A stretch of 64,000 bases of DNA from AP-16 sp963755055 (GTDB lineage: Bacteria; Pseudomonadota; Alphaproteobacteria; Rhizobiales; Xanthobacteraceae). The stretch covers positions 310,001 to 374,000 of the forward strand of contig CAVWIS010000022.1 in the NCBI GenBank assembly GCA_963755055.1, written 5' to 3'. The position numbers were made by a program, and so were the translations under genes. Shown one piece after another: positions 1 through 9,148 of the stretch (position 1 is its first letter; each line of letters starts with the position of its first letter). Below the pieces are notes generated by a model. That model was not told the origin of the DNA and searched no databases. It was given only the letters and a program-made list of their open reading frames with translations.

Positions 1-497
1 CCCCAGGCCGCCAGGTAGTTCCAGCGGGCGCCGCCGGAGGTCTTGGGGTTCGGGGTGATCACCTTGACGCCCGGCTTGACCAGGTCGTGCCAGTCGCTGA
101 TCTGCTTGGGGTTGCCCTTGCGCACCACGAACACGATGGTCGACGTGTAGGGCGAGGCGTTTTGCGGAAAGCGCTTCTGCCAGTCGGCCGCGACCAGCCC
201 GCGATCGGCGAGCGCGTCGACGTCGTAGGCGAGCGCCAGCGTCACCACGTCGGCGGCGAGGCCATCGATCACCGAGCGCGCCTGCTTGCCGGAGCCGCCA
301 TGCGAGGCCTTGATCTCGATGGTCTTGCCGGTTTCGGCCTTGAACTGCTTGGCAAAGGCCGCATTGATCGCGGCGTAGAGCTCCCGCGTCGGGTCATAGG
401 ATGCGTTGAGCAGCGTGACGTCGGCGGCGAGTGCCGGTGACACCAGGGAAAGGGCCGCCGCCACCAAGGCGAGCATGCGTGCCATCCGGGTCTCCAT
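1..497 (-). CDS. Sulfate ABC transporter substrate-binding protein, C-terminus cut by window edge
   Basis: Periplasmic binding protein that captures sulfate (or thiosulfate) for an ABC importer. The N-terminus has a signal peptide with an Ala-rich core ending near ALAAD. It is followed by sequence typical of the Sbp/CysP family: DVTLLNASYDPTRELYAAIN, a GGSGKQARSVIDGLAADVV stretch and ITPNPKTSGGARWNYLAAWG, where the window ends. Two in-frame ATGs are possible (497 and 485); the second gives a more compact signal peptide. The gene lies 57 bp downstream of cysH on the same strand, so it probably belongs to the sulfate-assimilation regulon. The permease and ATPase genes would lie outside the window. 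Confidence 0.9.
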   Translation of the reverse strand, partial: METRMARMLALVAAALSLVSPALAADVTLLNASYDPTRELYAAINAAFAKQFKAETGKTIEIKASHGGSGKQARSVIDGLAADVVTLALAYDVDALADRGLVAADWQKRFPQNASPYTSTIVFVVRKGNPKQISDWHDLVKPGVKVITPNPKTSGGARWNYLAAW

Positions 498-554
498 CCA
501 TTGCGGTCGGACGGACCCAGGGGGCCCGGTCGCGACGAGAGCACCTGCTCCGGC

Positions 555-1325
555 CTACGGAACGATGTGATCGTCCGGCGTGACAACGCTCTCGCCCGCC
601 AGATGGATCCCGCACTCCGTCTTGTCGCGCCCTCTCCAGCGTCCGGCGCGCCAGGTTTCTCCCGGCTCTGCCCGGCTCGTACACGGCATGCATCCGACCG
701 AGGCGAAACCACGCGCTTCGAGCGGATGTCGGGGCAGGCCCGCGGTGCGGAATATAGCATCAATCTCGTCCCGCGTCGCCTGGGCGAGCGGGTTGAATTT
801 CAGCCGCAGCCCGTCGGCCTCGACCAGCGGCAGCGTTGCGCGAGCGTCGCCATGATACCGCTTGCGGCCGTTGATCCAGCCGTCAAAACCCTCGAGCGCG
901 CGCCGCAGCGGCGCGACTTTTCGCAAGGCGCAGCAGGTATCGGGATCGGAATGCCACAGGTCGCGCGCCGCGTCCCGGCGCAGGGCGGCCGGCGCCGGCC
1001 GGATGGTGCGCACGTCGGTGAGCCCGAGATGCGCCGCGATCGTGTCGCGGTAGGCGAGCGTCTCCTCGAACAGCCATCCGGTATCGACGAAGACGATCGG
1101 GATCGCCCGGTCGACGTCGGCGACGATCTTCAAGAGCGCGGCGGATTCGGTTCCGAACGACGAGACCGCGGCCACGCGGTGGCGACCGAGCCGCTCTACC
1201 GCGGCGGCAACGATGTCGACCGGCCGGGCGCCGGCAAGGCGGCGCGACAATTCCTCGGCGGCAAGCGCCAGCATCCCGGGCTCGAGCATGGCGGCTGTGG
1301 CGAGAAGCGATCGGGTTGCCCTCAT
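555..1325 (-). CDS. cysH: Adenylylsulfate (APS) reductase, CysH family
   Basis: Reduces activated sulfate to sulfite in the cytoplasm during sulfate assimilation. The 256-residue protein has the nucleotide-binding segment SSFGTESAALLKIV near residue 55 and the paired motifs DTCCALRK and GCMPCT. This CC...CxxC pattern is the 4Fe-4S ligand set of plant/bacterial-type APS reductases rather than cluster-free PAPS reductases. The C-terminal ECGIH holds the catalytic cysteine. The start ATG overlaps the stop of the upstream DUF934 gene (ATGA), so the two are translationally coupled. Length is normal and the frame is intact, unlike its upstream neighbours. Confidence 0.93.
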   Translation of the reverse strand: MRATRSLLATAAMLEPGMLALAAEELSRRLAGARPVDIVAAAVERLGRHRVAAVSSFGTESAALLKIVADVDRAIPIVFVDTGWLFEETLAYRDTIAAHLGLTDVRTIRPAPAALRRDAARDLWHSDPDTCCALRKVAPLRRALEGFDGWINGRKRYHGDARATLPLVEADGLRLKFNPLAQATRDEIDAIFRTAGLPRHPLEARGFASVGCMPCTSRAEPGETWRAGRWRGRDKTECGIHLAGESVVTPDDHIVP

Positions 1326-1860
1326 CGGTCCGCCTCCTGGAGATGCGGGACGCCACGGCCCGGAGCCGTCGTGCCGATGCGAGCCCTGAGCGCCGTCGGC
1401 CGGCCGTCGCCGGTCGGCTGGTAGAACACGCTGAAGCGCCGCAGCGCGTCGGGGAACGCCGCCGCATCGGCGTCCTTGGTCACCTCGAAGGCGTCGAAGC
1501 CGGCGCGGAGCAGGAACATGAACTGGTCGCGCAGCACCTGGCCGGTGGCGCGCAGTTCGCCGCGAAAGCCGTAGTGCTCGCGCAGCTGCCGGGCCTGGCT
1601 GTAGGCGCGGCCGTCGCGGAAGATCGGGAAGACGAGCGCCACCAAAGCGAGCCGGTCGAGATGCGGCGCAAGCTCGCGCACCTGGCGATTGTTCGGCCAG
1701 ATCACGCCGGTCGGCGCGTCGCGGCCGGCGAATTCTTTCGCATCGGCGAGGAAACGCGCGGCCGGAACCAGGACCGCGCCGTCGGCTCCGGGCAGTCGGC
1801 GCGTCGATCGATGCGACGCCGCACGAAAGCGTTCGCTCAGTCGACAGCGAACTGATGCCG
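1322..1860 (-). CDS. DUF934 family protein, 5' end frameshifted
   Basis: DUF934 proteins are small and of uncertain function, and are almost always encoded between cysI and cysH. The C-terminal part is intact and typical: GVIWPNNRQV, LALVALVFPIFRDGRAYSQARQLREHYGFRGELRATGQVLRDQFMFLLRAGFDAFEV (given here in pieces of one segment) and RFSVFYQPTGDGR. Upstream of about 1800 the expected N-terminus can be recovered only by removing several single bases, giving VDERRFVRVASIDAP and then LPGADGAVLV. No clean start codon is visible in one frame, so the 5' boundary is approximate. The stop overlaps the cysH start. Probably functional if the extra bases are sequencing errors. Confidence 0.75.
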
Positions 1861-1875
1861 TGGCCGGAAAGCGCT

Positions 1876-3539
<1,664 letters not shown>

Positions 3540-3542
<3 letters not shown>

Positions 3543-3877
3543 GGCGGCACTCCTTCACGCGGGCGACCTCGCCCGGCGATCGCGACGGTCGGGCCGGCGA
3601 CGCGGATGCGCTCGCGCAGATTCCCCGGCAGCAGGCGGCCGTCGGGACCAGGCGTCACCGGCGCCACATAGGGGCCGACGGCGCTGAGATCGTCGGCGGT
3701 CGCGGCGGCGAGCAATGCGCCGGCATCGCCGGCGGTGGTCACAACCGCGGCGGCGGCGAGATCGGTGCTCCAGCCGCCGCCGGCGGTCCAGAACACCACG
3801 GCGCCGTCGGCGGTCCGGTTGGCGGTGACGACGACCGGCCCGGTGATCTTCAGCTTCTGCTGCTGCGGCGCGGTCAT
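3540..3877 (-). CDS. DUF2849 domain protein, frameshifted near its 3' end
   Basis: Small sulfite-reductase-associated protein of about 105 residues and unknown biochemical role, usually encoded between cysG and cysI. It starts MTAPQQQKLKITGPVVVTAN and contains a conserved GDAGALLAAA region and LPGNLRERIRVAGPTVAIAG. The natural end is recovered by dropping one base at about 3571: the frame then reads EVARVKECRHVRL and stops at a TGA overlapping the cysI start. Without that change the frame runs on into cysI. The start overlaps the cysG stop (ATGA). The family assignment rests on sequence pattern and gene position. Confidence 0.7.
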
Positions 3878-4917
3878 GCGGCCTCCTCGAGCGGCATGGC
3901 GGTTTCCGCCGCGCGCCTGAGCGGGGCAACGCCCGGAACCACGACGACCCGCACTCCGGCCGCCCTGAGAACCACCAGCTCCGCGCCGCCGCTGCCGAAC
4001 GCAGACGGATCGCCGCCCGTCAGCCGGACCACAGTCTGCCCGGAGCGGGCCGCCTGCAGCATCAGGCGATTGATGCCGTCCTGGCCGATCCCGGGCTCGC
4101 CTGCCCGCCTGCCGACGAAGACGCGCACCGCATCGCGCCGGGCGCGTTCGAGAATCTCAAGCGTCACCTGCTCGTCATGGAGCACCACGTCGGCGCTCTG
4201 CAGCGCGTGCAGCGCCTTCAAGGTGAGGAGGTCCGCGTCCCCCGGGCCGGCGCCGACCATGAAGACCGTGCCGGGAGACGTCGGCGCGCGGCCGGCGGCA
4301 TCGATGGCGCCCACCAGCTCGGCTTCGGCCTCCAGGCTGCGGCCCGCCAGCAGGGCAGCGGCGATCGGCCCGTCGACCACGCTCTCCCAGAACCGGCGGC
4401 GCGCGACAGTTTTCGACAGCGCCGCGCCGAGCCGCTCGCGGTAGCGCCCCATCAGGGCAGCAAGCTCGCCGATCCGTGCCGGCAGCAGCGCCTCGATGCG
4501 CTCGCGCAGCCGGCGCGCCAGCACCGGGGCGGCGCCGCCGGTCCCGATCGCCACCACGACATCGCCGCGATCGACGATAGCCGGCACGATGAACGTCGAC
4601 AGATCCGGCCGGTCGACCACATTGACGGGAATTTTGCGTGCCCGGGCCTGCGCGGCGATCCCGGCCGCCCAGCCGGTGCCGCTGGCCGCGATGACCGCGA
4701 CGGCATCCGACAGGTCGACCGGCGAGCCATCCGCCGCCACCACCTCGAGCCGCTCGTCGGCCTCGATCTCGCTGTCGTACCCCGCATCATCGACATACCA
4801 GCGCACGCGCGCGCCGGCCGCGCGCAGCAGACGCAGCTTGTTTGCCGCCGCCTCTCCGCCGCCGGCGAGGACGACTGTTCCGCCGCCAAGGTCGAGAAAC
4901 ACTGGAAAGAACCGCAT
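3874..4917 (-). CDS. cysG: Siroheme synthase-like protein: CysG N-terminal domain plus a truncated SUMT domain
   Basis: Makes siroheme for sulfite reductase. Residues 1-210 form a complete precorrin-2 dehydrogenase/ferrochelatase module (VVLAGGGEAAANKLRLL NAD-binding segment, FIVPAIVDRGDVVVAIGTGG). From about residue 218 a uroporphyrinogen-III methyltransferase domain begins with GAGPGDADLLTLKAL and includes VRLTGGDPSAFGSGGAE and VVVPGV. It then stops at residue 347, about 100 residues short of a normal SUMT domain, and lacks the C-terminal SAM-binding half. The TGA overlaps the next start, so the short form is built into the operon. Methylation of uroporphyrinogen III may need another enzyme (for example CobA elsewhere). 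First gene of the minus-strand sulfate operon. Confidence 0.85.
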   Translation of the reverse strand: MRFFPVFLDLGGGTVVLAGGGEAAANKLRLLRAAGARVRWYVDDAGYDSEIEADERLEVVAADGSPVDLSDAVAVIAASGTGWAAGIAAQARARKIPVNVVDRPDLSTFIVPAIVDRGDVVVAIGTGGAAPVLARRLRERIEALLPARIGELAALMGRYRERLGAALSKTVARRRFWESVVDGPIAAALLAGRSLEAEAELVGAIDAAGRAPTSPGTVFMVGAGPGDADLLTLKALHALQSADVVLHDEQVTLEILERARRDAVRVFVGRRAGEPGIGQDGINRLMLQAARSGQTVVRLTGGDPSAFGSGGAELVVLRAAGVRVVVVPGVAPLRRAAETAMPLEEAA

Positions 4918-5101
4918 GGCACCTTTTCGGGGGTTGACCAGAATTTTTTTCTATATAAGACAGAATATGAGCGCCGCAAAGACAAAAATATTCTATCTGC
5001 GCGGCCCACGAGGTGTAGAACATCCGATGTTTCGACCGGCCGAAAACAGCAATCCTGTTCCGGTGCGTGCGCCGGAATCCGACGCGAATCGAGGGCCTCA
5101 C
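4918..5101. promoter_or_regulatory. Divergent control region between cysG and cysD
   Basis: This 184-bp gap separates the two divergent sulfate-assimilation operons and is much more AT-rich than its surroundings. It contains TTGACC at 4934-4939 and a TATATAAG stretch at 4953-4959, a possible plus-strand promoter although the spacing (14 bp) is short. An imperfect inverted repeat, GACAGAATAT (about 4959) and ATATTCTATC (about 4988-4997), could be an operator for a CysB/CbL-like or other sulfur regulator. Regulator identity is inference. Confidence 0.5.
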
Positions 5102-5896
5102 ATGGACCGGCTCGACGATCTCGAAGCGCAGAGCCTCTACATCCTGCGCGAGGCGTTCGCCCGGCTTCGCCGTCTGGCGCTGCTGTGGTCGCTCGGCAAG
5201 GATTCCAACGTGATGATCTGGCTCGCCCGGAAGGCATTCTTCGGGCGGCTGCCGTTTCCGGTGCTCCACGTCGACACCGGCAAGAAGTTTCCCGAGATGT
5301 ATGCGTTCCGCGACCGCTACCGGGCGGAGTGGCAGCTCGATCTCATCGTCGAGCCGTGCCCGCCGCTCGAGAGCATGGATCCGACGCTGCCGCCAGCCGC
5401 CCGCTCGGCGGCGCGCAAGACCGAGGGCCTGAAGCTCGCCCTCGCCCGGCACGGCTTCGACGGTCTGATCGCCGGGATCCGCCGCGACGAGGAGCCGACG
5501 CGGGCCAAGGAGCGGGTGTTCTCGCCGCGCGGCGAAGCCGGAGGCTGGGACGTGCGCGACCAGCCGCCGGAATTCTGGGACCATTTCAACGCCAGCCCGC
5601 CGCCCGGCGCCCACATGCGGGTGCATCCGATCCTGCAATGGACCGAGGCCGACATCTGGGCCTACACGCAGCGCGAAAACATCCCGATCATCCCGCTCTA
5701 CCTGGCGCGCGACGGCAAGCGCTACCGCTCGCTCGGCGATGCCGACATCACCTTTCCGGTCGCCTCGCAGGCGAAAACCATCGGCGACATCATCGTCGAG
5801 CTCGCCGCCACCAAGGTCCCGGAGCGATCCGGACGCGCCATGGACCACGAGACCGAGGACGCCTTCGAGCGGCTGCGCGCGTCGGGATATTTGTGA
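5102..5896 (+). CDS. cysD: Sulfate adenylyltransferase subunit 2 (CysD)
   Basis: PAPS-reductase-fold subunit of ATP sulfurylase; it adenylates sulfate to APS together with the GTPase subunit CysN. The 264-residue form starts MDRLDDLEAQSLYILREA, which aligns with the usual CysD N-terminus. A GAGGG-like site lies upstream, which is why this ATG was preferred to the in-frame ATG at 5027. Key segments are LLWSLGKDSNVMIWLARKAF, LPFPVLHVDTGKKFPEMYAFRD, AGIRRDEEPTRAKERVFSPR and the C-terminal RYRSLGDADITFPV. The stop is followed 9 bp later by the cysNC start, so the two form one operon. Confidence 0.95.
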   Translation: MDRLDDLEAQSLYILREAFARLRRLALLWSLGKDSNVMIWLARKAFFGRLPFPVLHVDTGKKFPEMYAFRDRYRAEWQLDLIVEPCPPLESMDPTLPPAARSAARKTEGLKLALARHGFDGLIAGIRRDEEPTRAKERVFSPRGEAGGWDVRDQPPEFWDHFNASPPPGAHMRVHPILQWTEADIWAYTQRENIPIIPLYLARDGKRYRSLGDADITFPVASQAKTIGDIIVELAATKVPERSGRAMDHETEDAFERLRASGYL

Positions 5897-5905
5897 GGTT
5901 TTGTG

Positions 5906-7819
5906 ATGAACGTTCCCCTCGCCGCTTCGCTCGCCGAGACCCGGAGGAAGCCGCGCGCGCTGGTGCGCATCGTCATCGTCGGGCACGTGGATCATGGCAA
6001 GTCGACGCTGATCGGGCGCCTGCTGCACGAGACCGGGAGCCTGCCCGACGGCAAGCTCGAGACCTTGCGCTCGTCGAGCGCGCGGCGCGGCATGCCGTTC
6101 GAGTGGTCGTTCCTGCTCGATTCGCTGCAGACCGAGCGCGACCACGGCATCACCATCGATACCAGCCAGATCCGCTTCGCCACGCCGGCCCGCGACGTCG
6201 TGCTCATCGATGCGCCCGGCCACACGGAATTCCTGCGCAACATGATCACCGGCGCCGCCCAGGCCGACGCCGCGCTCATGATCGTCGATGCGGTGGAAGG
6301 CGTGCGCGACCAGACGCGCCGCCACGCCTATCTGCTGCACCTGCTGGGCGTCCGCCAGATCGCCGTGGTGGTCAACAAGATGGACCGGGTGGGCTACGGC
6401 GAGGCACGCTTCCGCAGCGTCGAGGCCGACATCTCGTCGGTGCTGGCGGGCATGGGCCTGGCGGCGCAGGCGGTCATTCCGATCTCCGCCCGCGAGGGCG
6501 ACGGGGTGGCGCGCCGCAGCGCGGCAACCGCGTGGCATCGCGGCCAGACCGTCCTCGAGGCGCTCGATGGGTTCGCGCCGGCGCCGCCGCTGCACGAAAT
6601 GGCGCTGCGCATGCCGGTCCAGGCAATCTACAAGTTCGACGACCGGCGGATCATTTCCGGCCGGATCGAGACCGGGCGCATCGCGGTCGGCGACGAGATC
6701 GTGGCCATGCCGGCTGGGAGGACCGCCCGGGTGCGCTCGATCGAGACTTGGCCGGCGCCGGCCGGCGCCGCGGAGACCGCCGGGGCCGGGCAATCGATCG
6801 GCATCACGCTCGATACCGAGATCTTCGTCAACCGCGGCGACGTGGTGGCGGCGGCAGCGGCGCGACCGCAGGCGGCGCGCCGGCTGACCGCCCGGGTATT
6901 CTGGCTGGGCAGCGCGCCGCTTAAGGTCGGCACCGCCATCGAGGCGAGGATCGGGACCGCCGGATCGCGCGGCACGGTGACGCGGATCGAGCATTCGGTC
7001 GATCCCGGGCGGCTGGCCTCGGGCGGCGCCCGCGACATCGCGCAGAATCACGTTGGCGAGATCGAGATCGCGCTGGCGCGACCGGTCGCCGCCGACCCGT
7101 TCGCCGTCAACCCGCGGACCGGCCGCATCGTGCTCGAAGCCGACGGACGGATTGCCGGCGGCGGCCTCATTCTCTCGGGCGATGCAGACCGTCCGGCGGG
7201 CGCCGACGTGGTCCCGGTCGAGTCGGCGATCACGCCCGGGGAGCGGCTGCGGCGCTTCGGCCACCGTGGTGCGGTCATCTGGCTCACCGGCCTTCCCGGC
7301 TCGGGGAAATCGACGCTCGGCCGCGGGCTCGAGCGCCGCCTGTTCGAGGACGGCGGCGCGGCGGTGCTGCTCGACGGCGACACGCTGCGCGGTGGGCTCA
7401 ATGCCGATCTCGGCTTTGCCCCGGCGGACCGCACCGAAAACGTCCGGCGGGTCGCCGAAGTGGCGGCGCACCTGGCGCATAACGGCTTCGTCGCCATCGT
7501 CGCCGCCGTCTCGCCGCTGGCCGCCGACCGGGCGCGGGCGCGGGCGATCGCCGGACCGCAATTCTACGAGGTGCACGTCGCGACCCCGCTCGACGTCTGC
7601 GAGCGGCGCGACCCCAAGGGCCATTATCGCCGCGCCCGGGCCGGCGAAATTGCCGGTTTCACCGGGGTGAGCGCGCCCTACGAGCGACCGGCCACGCCCG
7701 ACCTCGCGGTCGGGACCGACGGGCTCGACCCGTCGGCCGGCGTCGAGCTTCTGTGGCAATTTCTCCGGGACGTCGGCGTGCTCTCAGCATCCCGCCGAGC
7801 CACGATGCCCGTGCCGTAA
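5906..7819 (+). CDS. cysNC: Bifunctional sulfate adenylyltransferase subunit 1 / APS kinase (CysNC, NodQ-like)
   Basis: Fusion of the GTPase subunit of ATP sulfurylase with APS kinase, producing APS and then PAPS. Residues 20-430 are the elongation-factor-like GTPase, with GHVDHGKST (G1), DAPGH (G3) and NKMD (G4). Residues 440-637 are the kinase, with Walker A GLPGSGKST and DGDTLRGGLNADLGF. The 637-residue length is typical of rhizobial CysNC/NodQ proteins. A GTG three bases upstream could also start the protein. Because the adjacent CysH has the APS-reductase cysteines, the kinase may mainly supply PAPS for sulfation rather than for reduction; this is inference. Confidence 0.95.
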   Translation: MNVPLAASLAETRRKPRALVRIVIVGHVDHGKSTLIGRLLHETGSLPDGKLETLRSSSARRGMPFEWSFLLDSLQTERDHGITIDTSQIRFATPARDVVLIDAPGHTEFLRNMITGAAQADAALMIVDAVEGVRDQTRRHAYLLHLLGVRQIAVVVNKMDRVGYGEARFRSVEADISSVLAGMGLAAQAVIPISAREGDGVARRSAATAWHRGQTVLEALDGFAPAPPLHEMALRMPVQAIYKFDDRRIISGRIETGRIAVGDEIVAMPAGRTARVRSIETWPAPAGAAETAGAGQSIGITLDTEIFVNRGDVVAAAAARPQAARRLTARVFWLGSAPLKVGTAIEARIGTAGSRGTVTRIEHSVDPGRLASGGARDIAQNHVGEIEIALARPVAADPFAVNPRTGRIVLEADGRIAGGGLILSGDADRPAGADVVPVESAITPGERLRRFGHRGAVIWLTGLPGSGKSTLGRGLERRLFEDGGAAVLLDGDTLRGGLNADLGFAPADRTENVRRVAEVAAHLAHNGFVAIVAAVSPLAADRARARAIAGPQFYEVHVATPLDVCERRDPKGHYRRARAGEIAGFTGVSAPYERPATPDLAVGTDGLDPSAGVELLWQFLRDVGVLSASRRATMPVP

Positions 7820-7901
7820 CATCTTGTGAAACAATGCGGCGTAGCGTTCGGCCGCCGCGATTCCTGCGGCGCCCGCTTACCGGTTGCTCCACACTGCCCC
7901 G

Positions 7902-8993
7902 ATGGCGCTGATCCGAGCCTGCACCTCCGACGACATTCCGGCGATCGCGGCGCTGTTCCAAAAGACGTTCCGCAACCCGCGCCGGCAGGCCCCGGCGTCG
8001 CTGATCTCCTATCTGGACGAGCTTTTTCTCCACCACCCGTGGTACGACCCGGAGCTTGCGTCGAAAGTCTTCGTGCGGCCCGACGGCAGCGTCGGCGGAT
8101 TCATCGGCGTGCTGCCGTTGCGCATGTCGTTTCGCGGGCGCCCGGTGCGCGCCGCGGCGGCGGGCTCGCTGATGGTCGACCGGCCGGAGGAAAATCCGCT
8201 GGCCGGGGCGCGGCTGCTGCGCTCGTTCATGACCGGCCCGCAGGAATTATCGGTCAGCGAGACCGCGAACGCCCTGTCGCGCCGCATGTGGGACCAGCTC
8301 GGCGGCGAGCCGGTTGCGGGCGAGAGCATGGACTGGTTCCGCATCTTCCATCCCGCCGGGTTTTCGCTGGTCGCCGCCGGCCGACGGTTTCCGCCGGTGG
8401 CGCTGCTCCGCCCGGCCGCCGCCGGCTTCGACTGGATGGCGGACCGGGTCAGCGCCTTCTTCCGCCTCGACGAGCCGCAAGGTCCCATCCGCGACGCCGA
8501 CGTCGACGACGACACCCTCACGCGGCACCTGATCGATTTCGCCGATCTCTATTCGCTGCGTCCCCGGTGGGATCCGGAAACCGTGACATGGCTCCTTGCG
8601 CAGGCGGCGCGCAAGCAGCGGCCGGGCACCCTGTTCCGGCGCGCCATCTACGCCCGCGACGGCAAGGCGCTCGGCTGCTATCTGTACTACGGCGGCGCCG
8701 GCAGGATCGCCACGGTGCTGCAGCTCTTCGCCCGTCCCGGGGCGGCCGCCACTGTAGTCGACAGCCTGTTCGCCCACGCCCACCATCACCGCAATGTCGC
8801 GGTCCGTGGACGCGCGCAGCCAAAACTCCTGGACGCGCTGCAGCAGCGCCGCTGCCTGTTCGTCTGCCGCTCGGCCGCGGTGGTGCACACAAGAGATGCC
8901 GAGCTCGTCGGAGCGATCCGCCAGGGCGACGACCTCATGACCGGGCTTGCGGGAGAATCGTGGACGCGTCTGGTCGGCGATGATTTTGTTTGA
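7902..8993 (+). CDS. GNAT-like N-acyltransferase family protein of the ACP/amidotransferase cluster
   Basis: Protein of 363 residues whose N-terminus, MALIRACTSDDIPAIAALFQKTF, looks like the first strand and helix of a GNAT acyltransferase. FIGVLPLRMSFRGRPVRAAAAGSLMVDRPEENPLAGARLL fits the acetyl-CoA-binding core; the rest lacks clear motifs. A second GNAT-like half may span residues 200-340. It is the first gene of a plus-strand series with asnB-like, ACP, AMP-ligase and nadE-like genes and may transfer the acyl or amino-acyl group made by them. A 155-bp AT-rich gap follows. The alternative upstream ATG at 7884 is less likely because it adds residues outside the family pattern. Confidence 0.6.
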   Translation: MALIRACTSDDIPAIAALFQKTFRNPRRQAPASLISYLDELFLHHPWYDPELASKVFVRPDGSVGGFIGVLPLRMSFRGRPVRAAAAGSLMVDRPEENPLAGARLLRSFMTGPQELSVSETANALSRRMWDQLGGEPVAGESMDWFRIFHPAGFSLVAAGRRFPPVALLRPAAAGFDWMADRVSAFFRLDEPQGPIRDADVDDDTLTRHLIDFADLYSLRPRWDPETVTWLLAQAARKQRPGTLFRRAIYARDGKALGCYLYYGGAGRIATVLQLFARPGAAATVVDSLFAHAHHHRNVAVRGRAQPKLLDALQQRRCLFVCRSAAVVHTRDAELVGAIRQGDDLMTGLAGESWTRLVGDDFV

Positions 8994-9148
8994 TGAACAC
9001 AATCTTAATCCGAACGCATAGAATTTTAGTCTAAAGTTTACGCCGTTTTTGGTTCGACGTTGTATGCATCCCTGAGGCTCGACTAAGACCATGGGGTCGG
9101 CTTCTCGAGCAAGCATCGAGATCCTTCGCGCGGGGCCTGGGGACATCC
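8994..9148 (+). promoter_or_regulatory. AT-rich leader before the amidotransferase gene
   Basis: This 155-bp gap is conspicuously AT-rich (for example TTTTGTTTGATGAACACAAT and AATTTTAGTCTAAAGTTTAC) against the GC-rich background. It is the most likely place for a promoter driving the amidotransferase-ACP-ligase-nadE genes. No precise box can be assigned. Confidence 0.4.

Noticed and set aside
4177..6924. A 915-residue plus-strand frame across the cys divergent region
   Set aside because: It crosses the intergenic region and overlaps three well-supported genes in other frames.
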